From positions 1 through 62,311 of the forward strand of contig RDNZ01000014.1 of NCBI GenBank assembly GCA_011364905.1: a stretch of 62,311 nt of DNA. Reading direction: 5' to 3'. Source of the stretch: Candidatus Thorarchaeota archaeon. GTDB lineage: Archaea > Asgardarchaeota > Thorarchaeia > Thorarchaeales > Thorarchaeaceae. The notes beneath the pieces are model-generated. The model searched no databases, was not told the DNA's origin, and was given only the letters and a program-made list of their open reading frames with translations. Shown here piece by piece: positions 1 to 9,923 of this stretch (position 1 is the stretch's first letter; every line of letters starts with the position of its first letter). The position numbers and the translations under genes were made by a program.

Positions 1-595
1 GTATTATCTCGTGTCCTGAAATTTTCAAGCCTTCAACTCGCCGCGCTGCACTCTCAAGCATGCCCATTCGATAAGTTGCAGTGCGAGGGCCAATTGCATG
101 AAGCCACTCAAGGTTGGCCATATCCAGTCGCTCATTTGCTGCAAAATAGACTTTGAGGTCTGCTCCAATCGCCCTAGAACGATCAAACATGGCGATCGTA
201 AGCCCAAGACTCGGTGCTGCAAAGCCAAGCAGTACCCAGATGAATATGAGTTGGTCTGCTCCGAAATACTCGTAGAAGAAAACAAAGCCAGTGAAGATTG
301 GTTGGACTAGTGCGAGGATGACCAGAACCAGGGACAGATGCTGAGTCACATCATCACTACCAAGTCCAGCAATGCCAATAACATCCTGGTCAGGTGGAAA
401 CAGATAGACTAGGACTCCTCCAGATGCGATTCCGACAACAATGGATGAGAATACGATGTAAGTAGAATACTGTAGAGCATGTTGAATCCAGACATCACTG
501 AAGCTGACATAAGACTGGAGGACCAATGAGAGAGAAATGGCAACAGCGCCGACTAAGAATCCTTGCCAACTGAAGAATTCGTATTTGCGTGCCAT
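1..595 (-). CDS. Membrane protein, 3' part beyond window edge
   Basis: An open frame of 198 codons starts at ATG 595 (MARKYEFFSWQGF) and runs off the left edge without a stop, so the C-terminus is missing. Four hydrophobic segments can be read at about residues 8-30, 43-66, 85-108 and 112-132. They are followed by a soluble, mostly helical part with the stretch ERLDMANLEWLHAIGPRTAT. Membrane segments followed by a cytoplasmic helical tail would suit a sensor or an archaeal secretion/assembly membrane component, but no family motif was recognised. It is divergent from the ABC exporter operon. A possible TATA element (ACTTTAAG on the minus strand, about 661-668) lies upstream. Function unknown. 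Confidence 0.7.
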   Translation of the reverse strand, partial: MARKYEFFSWQGFLVGAVAISLSLVLQSYVSFSDVWIQHALQYSTYIVFSSIVVGIASGGVLVYLFPPDQDVIGIAGLGSDDVTQHLSLVLVILALVQPIFTGFVFFYEYFGADQLIFIWVLLGFAAPSLGLTIAMFDRSRAIGADLKVYFAANERLDMANLEWLHAIGPRTATYRMGMLESAARRVEGLKISGHEII

Positions 596-837
596 TATTT
601 CAGCTGACAGTGTCCTGATCACCTCTAACTATTCTATGAGTAAATAATACTCGGATGGACTTAAAGTTTCTCATGCTGCATCAATCACACTGGATTGTTT
701 ACTAATTACATGTTGTTTCTGCGCAGTTAGGCCTACCTGACACATATAGTACAATTCTTCGTACTTCAAAGGAGTAATTTATTAGTCTTCGACCAAAGCT
801 GTTGAGTAGCGTGAGAGAAGGCTTCGGAGTGGTGAGT

Positions 838-1536
838 ATGAATAACGACATAATCGTTGACCTTAATGAGGTCTCGCGAGTCTATTCAATGGGTGAGATT
901 GAAGTCCATGCCTTGAGAGGTGTTACTCTTAAGGTCAAGAAGGGCAGCGCCATTGGAATTATGGGACCCAGCGGATCTGGGAAGACTACGCTCCTCAACT
1001 TGATTGGTGCACTCGACAGGCCCACTGATGGAACTGTGATAATTGATGGAGTAAACATCACAAGGATGGGGGAAAGCGAGCTCACTAAGATTCGACGAAA
1101 CAAGCTCAGTTATGTCTTCCAGTTCTTTAATCTCCTACCTGTTCTTACTGCGTACGAGAATGTTGAACTCCCACTTCTAATTGGAGGAGTAGAAGAGGAC
1201 GCAAGGAGAGAACGCGTGGACCACCTTCTGTCCCTTGTTGGCTTGACTGAGCGAGCGGAACATCGTCCAGATGAGTTATCGGGGGGCGAACAGCAACGTA
1301 TCGCAATAGCCAGAGCGCTTGCCAAACCACCGGGGACAACCAGCTCAGTTATTGTTCTGGCTGACGAGCCTACAGGTGACCTTGACTACCACACAGGAAT
1401 AGAGATTCTGGACATTCTGGTTTCACTTACTAAAGGCGAAGGTGGGACGTTGATTACAGTAACGCATGATCCTGAAGTTGGCGAGAAGATGGATCATGTA
1501 TACAGGATGCGTGATGGTCAGATAGAAAATCCATGA
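838..1536 (+). CDS. ABC transporter ATPase, MacB/LolD type
   Basis: This is the ATP-hydrolysing subunit of an exporter-type ABC system. It shows Walker A (GPSGSGKTT), a Q-loop in VFQFFNLLP, the signature LSGGEQQR, Walker B (VIVLADEPTGDLD) and the switch His in TVTHD. The roughly 230-residue length and the FNLLP and LSGGEQQR motifs are those of the MacB/LolD/FtsE branch, which couples to FtsX-fold permeases rather than to importers. The frame is open from TTG 802, but ATG 838 sits 8 nt after GGAG (826-829) and begins right before the domain, so I prefer it. It is the first gene of a four-gene operon (ATPase, permease, permease, ATPase), with its stop 13 nt before the next start. Substrate unknown; a lipid, lipoprotein or peptide is plausible for the family. 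Confidence 0.93.
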   Translation: MNNDIIVDLNEVSRVYSMGEIEVHALRGVTLKVKKGSAIGIMGPSGSGKTTLLNLIGALDRPTDGTVIIDGVNITRMGESELTKIRRNKLSYVFQFFNLLPVLTAYENVELPLLIGGVEEDARRERVDHLLSLVGLTERAEHRPDELSGGEQQRIAIARALAKPPGTTSSVIVLADEPTGDLDYHTGIEILDILVSLTKGEGGTLITVTHDPEVGEKMDHVYRMRDGQIENP

Positions 1537-1549
1537 GGAGGCGTTGGTT

Positions 1550-4351
1550 GTGGCTGCGGTACCTGCTGGCTATGAGGCTTTTCACAGCATGAAGCGAAAG
1601 GGAGTGACTCTGCTATGTTTTCTCTTGGCCTCAGCCATGGCAATGGGCATCACTGTATATGTCGACTCCTACTCAGTCCATGAGTGGGGTAGCAACATCT
1701 CTTCTGTGGGCGATGTGTCTATCTCTGTAACAGGCCCAAATATCATCGACTATCTGGATCAGATTAGGAATATAGCTGGAATTTCGAAAGCAGCAGCCCT
1801 TCCCACATCTGAGGGATACATCGAATATTGGTTCAATTCAACATGGGGAAACTGGGTAGATACCATCCCTGGAAGAGTCATTGCAATAGATCAGGAGTTC
1901 ATGGACATATTCCCAGGGTATATAACACTGGTCGAGGGAGAACTTCCCAATGGAAACACTTCCCAGATTGCTATACCTGAGTATATAGCGTATGAGTATA
2001 ATTTCAAGGTTGAAGATGTTCTCAATTTCTCACTCGATTGGGACGGACCGTACCAGCAAGTTGAGGTCATCGGCATCTTCAACCAAGGCGGTGAAGGTTC
2101 ATCTACTGATTTCCTTTGGGGAGTTGATGAAATTGCGATTGTTGACTCTGGAGTCATGGTTTCTATAGACCATAAGATCTACATAGATATTGACAGGAAT
2201 AGAATAACACCTTTCGATCCTTCAGGCTCTTTAGCATTTGTCACTGGAATCGATAAAAAGATCCGTGAACTGGATCCATTGTATAATCCACAACGTCCGT
2301 GGTCGTCAAGATTCAGTGTTCATGATAGTATGGTAGGTGCAATTAACCAGTATATTTTCTGGGTTCAAGGAGCAAGAATGAACCAGGTTTTCAGGTCCTC
2401 GGCTATCATGGTACTAATAGTACTTGTCACCTTTTTGGCAATTCGGCACAATGTAAATGAGCGAAGATATGAGATATCTATGCTCTATTCGAGAGGAGCA
2501 TCCAGCAGCGACTTAGACAAAATCGTAAATCGTGAGATTGTTATTCTCTCTATTCTGTCATGCTTAGTTGGCATAGTCATAGGAGTTTTGGTCAGTAGAA
2601 TAGCAATAGCATCGACTGGATTCTTCAGATTCGATTTTCGCCTAATGATATCTGAGCCTTTCCTCGTTTCTCTCCAGTCCCTCATTATGTCAGCTGCTGT
2701 CGGAATCGCCTTGCCACTGATAACCCTCGGAGGATATCGCCTTATTTATTCAACAAAACGGAGCGTTGATGAAAACACTGGCAAGTTGGCAAAGCTGGTT
2801 CGAGGTTTCAATTTCATCAGATGGGACCTGCTTGTTGTATTGTTTGCAGGTCTTCTTCTTCTCACCTTGAACACAGGAGGCGTAACCGTAACAAGTAACC
2901 CCATGCTTAATCTAATTCTTCCAATAATCCCAATTCCTCTCTTCCTTGGAATGGCAAGTTTGGCGATTAAAGTGCTTAGAAGTGGAGCTGTCAGAATCTC
3001 TAGATATCTTTCGCCTATAGTTGGAAAGATCTCTGCATCAATTGGGATTCGGAGGATTGGCAAGGGAGCATCATCTGGAGGCGCTGCCGCGATGGTGTTA
3101 GTCCTTGCCATATGTCTTTCATGGAATAGTGCTATCGTCGATGCATCACTACCAGTCACCGTAGATAACCAAGCCAGACTGAGCGTTGGCGCTGATATTA
3201 CCTTCGCCCTCGATGAGTCGGAATTCGCTCTGTGGAACGAGTTCATGACCAATGTGACAAACAATGAATATGTAGTGGCAGACACGGTGGTCTCAGAGAT
3301 AGTTCTTTCCTTGACAAGTGACTATGGTGGAGCAAACACCTTCTTTGCAGTGAATCCAGTAGAGTACGCAAGCATCGGCTACTCTTTCTCAGGGACTCAT
3401 TTGAATGATTCAGAAATGGCTAGCATGTTAGTGTCCCTTGAATCAGTACCTGACGGAGCAATCATATCATCAGATATTGCTAATGACTACAATCTTGAAG
3501 TAGGCGATGTCTTGAGGGCAACGGAATTGGATTTAGAAGCACTGCCAATCTCATTCAGAATTATTGGAATTGTCACCTCGTTACCAGAAGTGCCGGATCG
3601 GGGAGATGTGTTTGACGGCTATTATCCGCCTATGGTGCCATACCCAAACTATCCATACTATCGCATTGTCGGGCAGTCAAGAGTCATGGTGAATCGTGAA
3701 TTTCTGAGTACTCAAATCGATATTCTAGCAGACACAGATTCGTTCCTTTGTGTTCAAACTGTTGGAGGAGCAAATGGAACTGAGATTGCAAATGATCTTC
3801 TTGAACAAGGGGGGATGAATGCAGTGTACTTGGGAGTTTGGGATTCTGTCAGTACTCGCGCTGATGAATACATGGGAGCTGTAAGTTACCACATGGATAG
3901 ATCTGTTGATACAATGATGACAGTCTTGACGATCGGTACAATAATGGGAGCTTTCGCGGTATACGCTCTAGAAGGGATTCGGGCAAGAAGGCGGGAGATT
4001 GCACTACTTCGGTCAAATGGAGCAAATACAGGATTGATTGTCAAAGCACAGGGAGCGGAAATGCTGGTTCTAATGCTGTTCAGCTTGGCACTCCTTTTGG
4101 TTTTTGCCCCATTGTTCTTGACGACATCTGTAAGAGCAGCCTCAAGTGGTTTGGGCTCATCATATCTGATATATCCGATATCTGTCTTCCTCGTCGTACC
4201 TTGGGTCATAGTTTTGTCAGTTCTAATGTTCCTTATTGTTTCTGTAGTACTTTTTATCGGAATCGCTGCTGTGCTAGGTTCAAGGGTCAACCTTGCGGAA
4301 ACCCTGAATGCCACATGGGCAGAAGCAGCGCCATATGGAGGTGACGTGTAG
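1550..4351 (+). CDS. ABC transporter permease, FtsX/MacB fold, large
   Basis: A polytopic permease of about 933 residues. It has an N-terminal membrane helix (about 20-40), a large extracytoplasmic domain, a set of helices around 280-475, a helix near 515-530, a second extracytoplasmic domain (about 540-780), and three C-terminal helices. This is a duplicated FtsX/MacB-like arrangement with two extracellular domains. The cytoplasmic stretches after membrane helices carry FtsX-type coupling sequences: ERRYEISMLYSRGASSSD and ARRREIALLRSNGAN. Extracellular parts contain several N-x-S/T sites. The frame opens at TTG 1544, but GGAGG (1537-1541) lies 8 nt before GTG 1550, so GTG is the better start. 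It works with the flanking ATPases and the next permease. Confidence 0.9.
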   Translation: MAAVPAGYEAFHSMKRKGVTLLCFLLASAMAMGITVYVDSYSVHEWGSNISSVGDVSISVTGPNIIDYLDQIRNIAGISKAAALPTSEGYIEYWFNSTWGNWVDTIPGRVIAIDQEFMDIFPGYITLVEGELPNGNTSQIAIPEYIAYEYNFKVEDVLNFSLDWDGPYQQVEVIGIFNQGGEGSSTDFLWGVDEIAIVDSGVMVSIDHKIYIDIDRNRITPFDPSGSLAFVTGIDKKIRELDPLYNPQRPWSSRFSVHDSMVGAINQYIFWVQGARMNQVFRSSAIMVLIVLVTFLAIRHNVNERRYEISMLYSRGASSSDLDKIVNREIVILSILSCLVGIVIGVLVSRIAIASTGFFRFDFRLMISEPFLVSLQSLIMSAAVGIALPLITLGGYRLIYSTKRSVDENTGKLAKLVRGFNFIRWDLLVVLFAGLLLLTLNTGGVTVTSNPMLNLILPIIPIPLFLGMASLAIKVLRSGAVRISRYLSPIVGKISASIGIRRIGKGASSGGAAAMVLVLAICLSWNSAIVDASLPVTVDNQARLSVGADITFALDESEFALWNEFMTNVTNNEYVVADTVVSEIVLSLTSDYGGANTFFAVNPVEYASIGYSFSGTHLNDSEMASMLVSLESVPDGAIISSDIANDYNLEVGDVLRATELDLEALPISFRIIGIVTSLPEVPDRGDVFDGYYPPMVPYPNYPYYRIVGQSRVMVNREFLSTQIDILADTDSFLCVQTVGGANGTEIANDLLEQGGMNAVYLGVWDSVSTRADEYMGAVSYHMDRSVDTMMTVLTIGTIMGAFAVYALEGIRARRREIALLRSNGANTGLIVKAQGAEMLVLMLFSLALLLVFAPLFLTTSVRAASSGLGSSYLIYPISVFLVVPWVIVLSVLMFLIVSVVLFIGIAAVLGSRVNLAETLNATWAEAAPYGGDV

Positions 4352-7222
4352 ATGTTTTTGTTCGCACGTCTCTCAGCAAGAGCTCCTGAGGTAATTACTA
4401 CGCTACTGATCTTCTCGCTTTCAAGTGGCGTATTGGGAGGAATATTATTCTACATGGACTCTACTGCTCCAACGGTACTAAAAGACATGACAGCTGATGT
4501 ACCGATTGACATGGAAGTTTCGTTCGGGCCCCGATTTTATACACAGAACACTTCTGATCCAAGCTATACATCGATGCAGGATGTTGTCGATATAGTGGAG
4601 GCGCAAGACTATGTCATCAACACAGAACCATTGACCTTTGTGAACATCTATGATTGGTATGTCGAAGACTACAGATATAGTAGAAGAGGATTTCTTGGTA
4701 TCAACTCCACTGCTTTTGAGACTTTCAAAAACGCGATACAACTGAATAGTGGCACGTTGTCATACGATAATGATTCGTGTCTTATTGAAAAGAATCTATT
4801 CCTAGGTGAGGGTCTGGAGGTTGGTGGGAACTACACACTATCTGTAACTGTAGAGGATTATTCTGATGGTAATTATTCTGTATACACAGTAGAGAGAGAC
4901 TTCACGGTTATGGGTACATTCACCTCAAATGTCTACAAGTTTATACCATTCTGGAATTCTCCTGAAGTGACTTATCTCCAACTCATAACCACTCCTGAAA
5001 TTCTAGAATCAATGTTTGACATGTTACCTCATGATGAATATAATGGCATTCAGAATAGAATTTGGGTCGAGTTTGATAAGAGTGGCATCATTCAGAACAA
5101 TGCTCAGACCATGATTGAATCTTTGGGAAATATCAAAAAACAGATAGAGCAGGAAACTCTTCCCTATGGCATTATTGACTCTGATTCATTCAAACTGCAA
5201 GATGCAGTATACGGATTTGCAGTTTGGTCAATGAGTGTTCGGGCTGTTGCAATTGCGTTTTCGATACCTTCAATCATAATGGGAATCATGCTGATTCAAT
5301 ACAACTCGAAACTGTTGGCGGATGAAAAAAGACGAGACGTTGGCACTATCAAAACAAGAGGCTCATCTGGTTTGCAGGCATTCACTTGGGTTCTTAGTAG
5401 TGCATTGACCACGGGCTTCCTAGGAAGCTTAGGTGCAGTTTTGACGGGGATCTTATCTGCGGTCCTTTCGGGATCGGTGAGGGAACTCCTTGTCTTTAGG
5501 TTTGACCAATTATCCGGATTTGTACTGCTATTGAAACCAGAAGCCATCATCATCGTATTTTCATTCTCATTCATTGTAGGTTTGATAGTCGCATTGCCAC
5601 CTGCTGTGAAAGCTCTAATTATGACACCTACTGAAGCACACGCAATCTTAGAAGGAGATATTCTCACCGAGTCGGAAGCAATGGGAAGCCCGGTGGTTGA
5701 TGTGGTGGTAGTTATTGTTGCGGGGTATCTGTTGATGATTCTCATGTTTGTGTTTGCATTCAGCGGATTGACTGCAATGGCATCCACAATGTTTGCAGTC
5801 ACAATCATACCTGTTATGGGTTTCTTTCTCTATTTCTTTACGAGATTGCTTTCCCGTGGGACAGCTACCATAAAATCAAGAGTTCTTGCGAGATTTAAGA
5901 GACCTTCGTTGGTGGTAGGTACAAAACTCATTTCAAGAACATCAAGACTGTTCAAGAAGTCTGAGGCAATAGGGACCATGTTTATTGCGATGGTCTTTAC
6001 GGCTGGTCTTTTCGCATCGCTTTCAGCAACAACCGGCGACACGCATATGAAGCAAGTCTTCTATTTTGAAACTGGAGCAGACATTGTGGTTGATGTCGAT
6101 CCGACATTGACTAATGTGACCATGAATCTAATGCAAAACATAACCGCTGTTGAAGGAGTTGCTCAAGTCAGTCCTGTCCTTTTTGTCACAGGTTATGTAC
6201 AATATTGGAATGCATATCAGTATGGAGGAGGAGAAAATGTCAATCGTTCAATCCCGGTCTATGGGGTCCAACCAAACACATGGGGAGAAACTGCATTCTG
6301 GCTGGATTATTTCACATTGCAGAACAGGCCAGCTATCTCAATCAACAGACTTAATGATTCAATAGAGAATGGAATCAACATCATTACAACATTCAAACCC
6401 GTGGATTACTACACAATTGACGAATTTACACGGATGCCAATTCCCCAGTACTCACCACAGCTTGATTTGCAGGTTTTCAGTTCTGGTTGGTATAACGAAA
6501 CAGACTGCACAATAATCGATGTTATGGCAAATAGCCTCGAAGGCTATAGTTTGCTAACATACTTTCCAGGAGAGCCAGACTTGAGCAGCTTCGTTGTTAT
6601 GGACATTAGTCTATTGCAGAACTGGATTAACAGTACTCATGTTTCCAAGATCTATGTTGCCCTTGAGCCTGGGACCAATTATACTCGGGCAATGTCTGAG
6701 ATCTATCAGATTGCTCCATATAGCTTCAACAAAATTGATTCTCCATTACAGCATATAGATGAGGTTCTTGATTCACGAGCCACCCAATCGATTTTTGGTG
6801 CATATACTCTTAATGTTGTATTCTCTCTCATTTACCTCAGTTTCGGAATGGTCATCGTTACAACGGTACGTGTAAGAAACTTGAGAAAGCAGTTCTCAGT
6901 CCTTCGGGCACTTGGAGCAAATCCGAAATCTATACTCCAAGCATCACTCATGGACACCCTAATCGGGATATCAGTTGCTGCTTTGATAGGAGGATCAATT
7001 GGCTGCATCCTTGCCATTTTGCTTAAGAACATTCCATTACTTTACATGGGTCTGACAACAACCCAGATATGGGGACGGCTTCCGGTTGCTTTAATCGTTC
7101 CCTGGTTGCTCCTTACAGGAATAATTGCGGTTGCTGTATTAGTATCGATTTTTGCAACCTATGTTGTTGTATCTAGAGCGTTAAACCTCAACATTGCTGA
7201 GGAAATTCAATACACAGGGTGA
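4352..7222 (+). CDS. ABC transporter permease, FtsX/MacB fold, second subunit
   Basis: A 956-residue permease paralogous in layout to the preceding gene: an N-terminal helix, a large extracellular domain (about 40-290), a membrane block with the coupling sequence DEKRRDVGTIKTRG, a second extracellular domain, and three C-terminal helices with NLRKQFSVLRALGAN just inside the membrane. The start is unambiguous: ATG directly follows the TAG of the upstream gene and lies 7 nt after a full Shine-Dalgarno, GGAGGTGA (4337-4344). Two different large permeases suggest a heterodimeric LolCE-like exporter. The extracellular domains hold many N-glycosylation sequons. Substrate not inferable from sequence. 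Confidence 0.9.
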   Translation: MFLFARLSARAPEVITTLLIFSLSSGVLGGILFYMDSTAPTVLKDMTADVPIDMEVSFGPRFYTQNTSDPSYTSMQDVVDIVEAQDYVINTEPLTFVNIYDWYVEDYRYSRRGFLGINSTAFETFKNAIQLNSGTLSYDNDSCLIEKNLFLGEGLEVGGNYTLSVTVEDYSDGNYSVYTVERDFTVMGTFTSNVYKFIPFWNSPEVTYLQLITTPEILESMFDMLPHDEYNGIQNRIWVEFDKSGIIQNNAQTMIESLGNIKKQIEQETLPYGIIDSDSFKLQDAVYGFAVWSMSVRAVAIAFSIPSIIMGIMLIQYNSKLLADEKRRDVGTIKTRGSSGLQAFTWVLSSALTTGFLGSLGAVLTGILSAVLSGSVRELLVFRFDQLSGFVLLLKPEAIIIVFSFSFIVGLIVALPPAVKALIMTPTEAHAILEGDILTESEAMGSPVVDVVVVIVAGYLLMILMFVFAFSGLTAMASTMFAVTIIPVMGFFLYFFTRLLSRGTATIKSRVLARFKRPSLVVGTKLISRTSRLFKKSEAIGTMFIAMVFTAGLFASLSATTGDTHMKQVFYFETGADIVVDVDPTLTNVTMNLMQNITAVEGVAQVSPVLFVTGYVQYWNAYQYGGGENVNRSIPVYGVQPNTWGETAFWLDYFTLQNRPAISINRLNDSIENGINIITTFKPVDYYTIDEFTRMPIPQYSPQLDLQVFSSGWYNETDCTIIDVMANSLEGYSLLTYFPGEPDLSSFVVMDISLLQNWINSTHVSKIYVALEPGTNYTRAMSEIYQIAPYSFNKIDSPLQHIDEVLDSRATQSIFGAYTLNVVFSLIYLSFGMVIVTTVRVRNLRKQFSVLRALGANPKSILQASLMDTLIGISVAALIGGSIGCILAILLKNIPLLYMGLTTTQIWGRLPVALIVPWLLLTGIIAVAVLVSIFATYVVVSRALNLNIAEEIQYTG

Positions 7223-7227
7223 ACATC

Positions 7228-8130
7228 ATGGCGGAAAATCTAGATGAACTCGCGGAACAATACAAAGTTGTTGTACGAGATCTAATGAAAGTCTACAAAA
7301 GAGGACAGAAAGAGGTCATAGCACTCAGAGGAGTTGATTTCGAAGTCCAAGAGGGAGAGTTTGTTTCAATCGTCGGTCCTTCAGGATCTGGCAAGTCAAC
7401 ATTGCTCAAGTTACTAGGGGCCCTGGATAAACCAACCGCAGGTATGATTCTTTTCGATGGACATAGCGTCTCGATACTTGATGATAGGAGAGCCATGCTC
7501 TATAGACGTCAAAAAGTCGGATTCATCTGGCAGGTTGGGAATCTGGTTCCTGGTCTGACTGCTTTCAAGAATGTCACACTTCCCATGAAGCTGGCAGGGG
7601 CCCCAACCAAACTTGCAAATGACAGAGCACAAATGCTGCTTGATACAATGGGTCTCGGCCCACGGGCAAATCATAAACCAAACCAGATGTCAGGCGGTGA
7701 GAATCAGAGATGCGCGATTTGTGTTGCCCTAGCAAACAATCCTGAGCTCCTTCTTGGAGATGAGATTACAGGAGAGCTTGACACTGAAACAACTGAGATG
7801 GTGATGGAGGCGCTCAAGAAGACGAACGAGGAGTTTGGTACCACTATCATAAATGTCACTCATAATCCGAAGGTTGCGGAATACGCTAATAGAGTATTGA
7901 GGATTCGAGATGGACTCATTGAGGGTCAAAGACACACTCTCTATGGCGACATTACAGAAATAGATGCAAAGGGGCGTATGGTGATTCCAGAAACCATTCG
8001 ACGTGTTGCAGGAATTGGCAAACGCGTGGTCTTAAGAGCAACATCAGAGGGTCTTCTTGTCAGTCCATTGGATACTGGTGAAAACAATAACTACATCGAC
8101 GAAAGCAATGATGAACAAGCAGAACAGTAG
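7228..8130 (+). CDS. ABC transporter ATPase fused to AbrB/SpoVT domain
   Basis: Residues 1 to about 235 form a second MacB/LolD-type ATPase: Walker A GPSGSGKST, signature QMSGGENQR (Met in place of the usual Leu), Walker B LLLGDEITGELD and H-loop INVTHN. After about residue 240 comes a complete swapped-hairpin AbrB/SpoVT unit, with IDAKGRMVIPETIRRV followed by VVLRATSEGLLVSPL. It matches the family pattern of D-x-K-GR-hhIP-x-x-hR. AbrB units are normally DNA-binding or dimerisation modules of transition-state regulators and antitoxins, so this fusion is unusual. A short acidic tail ends the protein. GTG 7219 would overlap the upstream stop by 4 nt; ATG 7228, 5 nt after GGGTGA, is a better start. 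It is the last gene of the exporter operon. Confidence 0.9.
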   Translation: MAENLDELAEQYKVVVRDLMKVYKRGQKEVIALRGVDFEVQEGEFVSIVGPSGSGKSTLLKLLGALDKPTAGMILFDGHSVSILDDRRAMLYRRQKVGFIWQVGNLVPGLTAFKNVTLPMKLAGAPTKLANDRAQMLLDTMGLGPRANHKPNQMSGGENQRCAICVALANNPELLLGDEITGELDTETTEMVMEALKKTNEEFGTTIINVTHNPKVAEYANRVLRIRDGLIEGQRHTLYGDITEIDAKGRMVIPETIRRVAGIGKRVVLRATSEGLLVSPLDTGENNNYIDESNDEQAEQ

Positions 8131-8192
8131 CACTTTTTGGAATCTGAGTAAGGTCTTTATGGCAGCAGATATGAAGGGTCGGAGTGAGAATC

Positions 8193-8441
8193 ATGAGCTT
8201 TATGGAGATGCCCTGGTCGTATTATGCTACAATCGTTTCATTTGGTATCTTCTTTGCTTCTCTGAACATCTACATTTTCACACTCTGGTTATCACACCCT
8301 TTAGCGAGTCCGTACTGGCTAGTAGGTGTTGCTGTGGGAGCAATTATGCTTCTCTATTCAATCCGAATGGTCCGGATTCAGCAAGCTGAGCTGGTGGAGA
8401 AGAGGCGTCTCGAAACCGAGAATCAAGCCATTGAAGACTAG
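8193..8441 (+). CDS. Small two-helix membrane protein
   Basis: An 82-residue protein with two hydrophobic helices (about 10-30 and 36-56) and a charged C-terminal cytoplasmic tail (KRRLETENQAIED). ATG 8193 lies 5 nt after GGAGTGA (8181-8187); the GTG at 8184 lies inside that site and is unlikely to be used. It sits 62 bp after the ABC operon on the same strand and could be cotranscribed. No family recognised; possibly an accessory subunit, but that is only positional inference. Confidence 0.6.
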   Translation: MSFMEMPWSYYATIVSFGIFFASLNIYIFTLWLSHPLASPYWLVGVAVGAIMLLYSIRMVRIQQAELVEKRRLETENQAIED

Positions 8442-8522
8442 GTTTTGAGCCAATACTCAGAATCTATTTCATCGACTGACTTTAGTGTGTTGAGGTAAAT
8501 ACCGGGACTAACAGAGACTTGT

Positions 8523-9818
8523 TCATGGAAAAACACGAGTTACAGTTCGCGGAAAGGGGATACTATCACGAATATGCTCGAGTTCCAGCATCCATGTGAT
8601 CATTCTATCAACTCCAACACCAAAACCTGAATGAGGAACGCTCCCATACCGACGAATGTCAATGTACCACTTGTATTTTTCAGGATCATCGCCAATACGG
8701 AGAAGATTATCAATCAGCCTTTGGGCATCAGTTTCTCGCTCGCTGCCGCCAATCACCTCGCCAAAACCGCGAGGCGCAAGGAGATCGCTGTTCTTGTAGG
8801 TTCTTGGGTCGTCAGGATTATGTTTCATGTAGAATGATTTGATTTCTTTTGGATAGTATTGAACGAACAGGAAGTTGTCGCTTTCCTTCGTGAGATACTC
8901 CTCAGCTTCAGCGCGGATATCATCGCCCCATTTGATATCAATCCCTGCCTTTTGGCATGACTCTATAGCATCTGCATAAGTCATCCTATCAAAAGGAGGA
9001 TTCACAGCAAGTAGACGGGCTGCGTCAAGACCCAACTCATTCAGCTCGAGGTTGCGATTCTTTGCCACCGCGTGACACATGTAGGAGATGAGTTCCTCCT
9101 GCCTCTTCATGTTACAATCGTGGTCGCACCAAGCCTCTTCCACTTCGAGGTGCCAAAACTCAGTGACGTGTTTCCGCGTCCGAGATTTTTCAGCCCTGAA
9201 TGAAGGCGCTAGGATGAAGACTTTCTCCATGGCAAATAGCTGCGGCTCAAGATGCATCTGACTCGTCTGGGTCATATACATCTTCTTTCCGAAGTAGTCA
9301 ACCTCGAAGAGCTCGGCTCCTTCCTCACCCATTGTGGACACAAACATTGGGCAGGTTGTTTCATAGAAACCGTTGTTTCTCAGATACTCTCGAGTTGCTC
9401 GGAATACCTCGTCTCGAATCTTTAGGACATTTGTAAGCTTTCGTGATCTCATCCATAGGTGACGATTGTCGTTCAAGAACTCCGTACTTTGATGCTCTGT
9501 TATGGGAAATTCCTCTGCAAAGTGAAGGACTTCAAATTTCTCGACTTGAATCTCATATCCTCCCTCTGCACGTGAATCCGCCTTGACAACACCTTCCATC
9601 GTTACCAAGGACTCGATTAACATCTTCTCAGCATCGGCGTATTCTTGTTCGCTGACAACTGTCTTCTTGATGACAGTCTGTACAACACCCGAAGGGTCTC
9701 GTAGAAGTACAAATACCATCTTCTTTTGCTTGCGAATACGATGGACCCATCCCCTAAGATGGACCTTCTTGCCTTCATATTTCCCTTCAAGCACGTCACT
9801 GACGTGGATATAGCTCAC
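8523..9818 (-). CDS. asnS: Asparagine--tRNA ligase
   Basis: A class IIb aminoacyl-tRNA synthetase that charges tRNA-Asn with asparagine. An N-terminal OB-fold anticodon domain (HLRGWVHRIRKQKKMVFVLL) is followed by the class II catalytic core: motif 2 in APSFRAEKSRTRKHVTEFWH and motif 3 in GFGVGVDRMITWML. The FRAEKSRTR..TEFW form of motif 2 is the AsnRS version; AspRS has FRAE with a different continuation. Because it keeps the anticodon domain it is not the AsnRS-derived asparagine synthetase. Length (about 431) is normal. The frame is open to TTG 9830, but GTG 9818 sits 5 nt after GGTGA and precedes the conserved domain. It converges with the small membrane-protein gene. Confidence 0.93.
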   Translation of the reverse strand: MSYIHVSDVLEGKYEGKKVHLRGWVHRIRKQKKMVFVLLRDPSGVVQTVIKKTVVSEQEYADAEKMLIESLVTMEGVVKADSRAEGGYEIQVEKFEVLHFAEEFPITEHQSTEFLNDNRHLWMRSRKLTNVLKIRDEVFRATREYLRNNGFYETTCPMFVSTMGEEGAELFEVDYFGKKMYMTQTSQMHLEPQLFAMEKVFILAPSFRAEKSRTRKHVTEFWHLEVEEAWCDHDCNMKRQEELISYMCHAVAKNRNLELNELGLDAARLLAVNPPFDRMTYADAIESCQKAGIDIKWGDDIRAEAEEYLTKESDNFLFVQYYPKEIKSFYMKHNPDDPRTYKNSDLLAPRGFGEVIGGSERETDAQRLIDNLLRIGDDPEKYKWYIDIRRYGSVPHSGFGVGVDRMITWMLELEHIRDSIPFPRTVTRVFP

Positions 9819-9923
9819 TATTTTCACCAAATTTCTAGCGTTTCATGACTTTAGATAGTCATGACTCACGTGTTCTCTTGTGTTAGAGATAAAAGGCTGG
9901 CGGTTTCATGCGTTACAACCAGC

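Noticed and set aside
8523..9818. Aspartyl-tRNA synthetase or AsnRS-derived asparagine synthetase
   Set aside because: Motif 2 has the AsnRS form (FRAEKSRTR..TEFW), and the N-terminal anticodon-binding domain is present, which the synthetase paralogue lacks.
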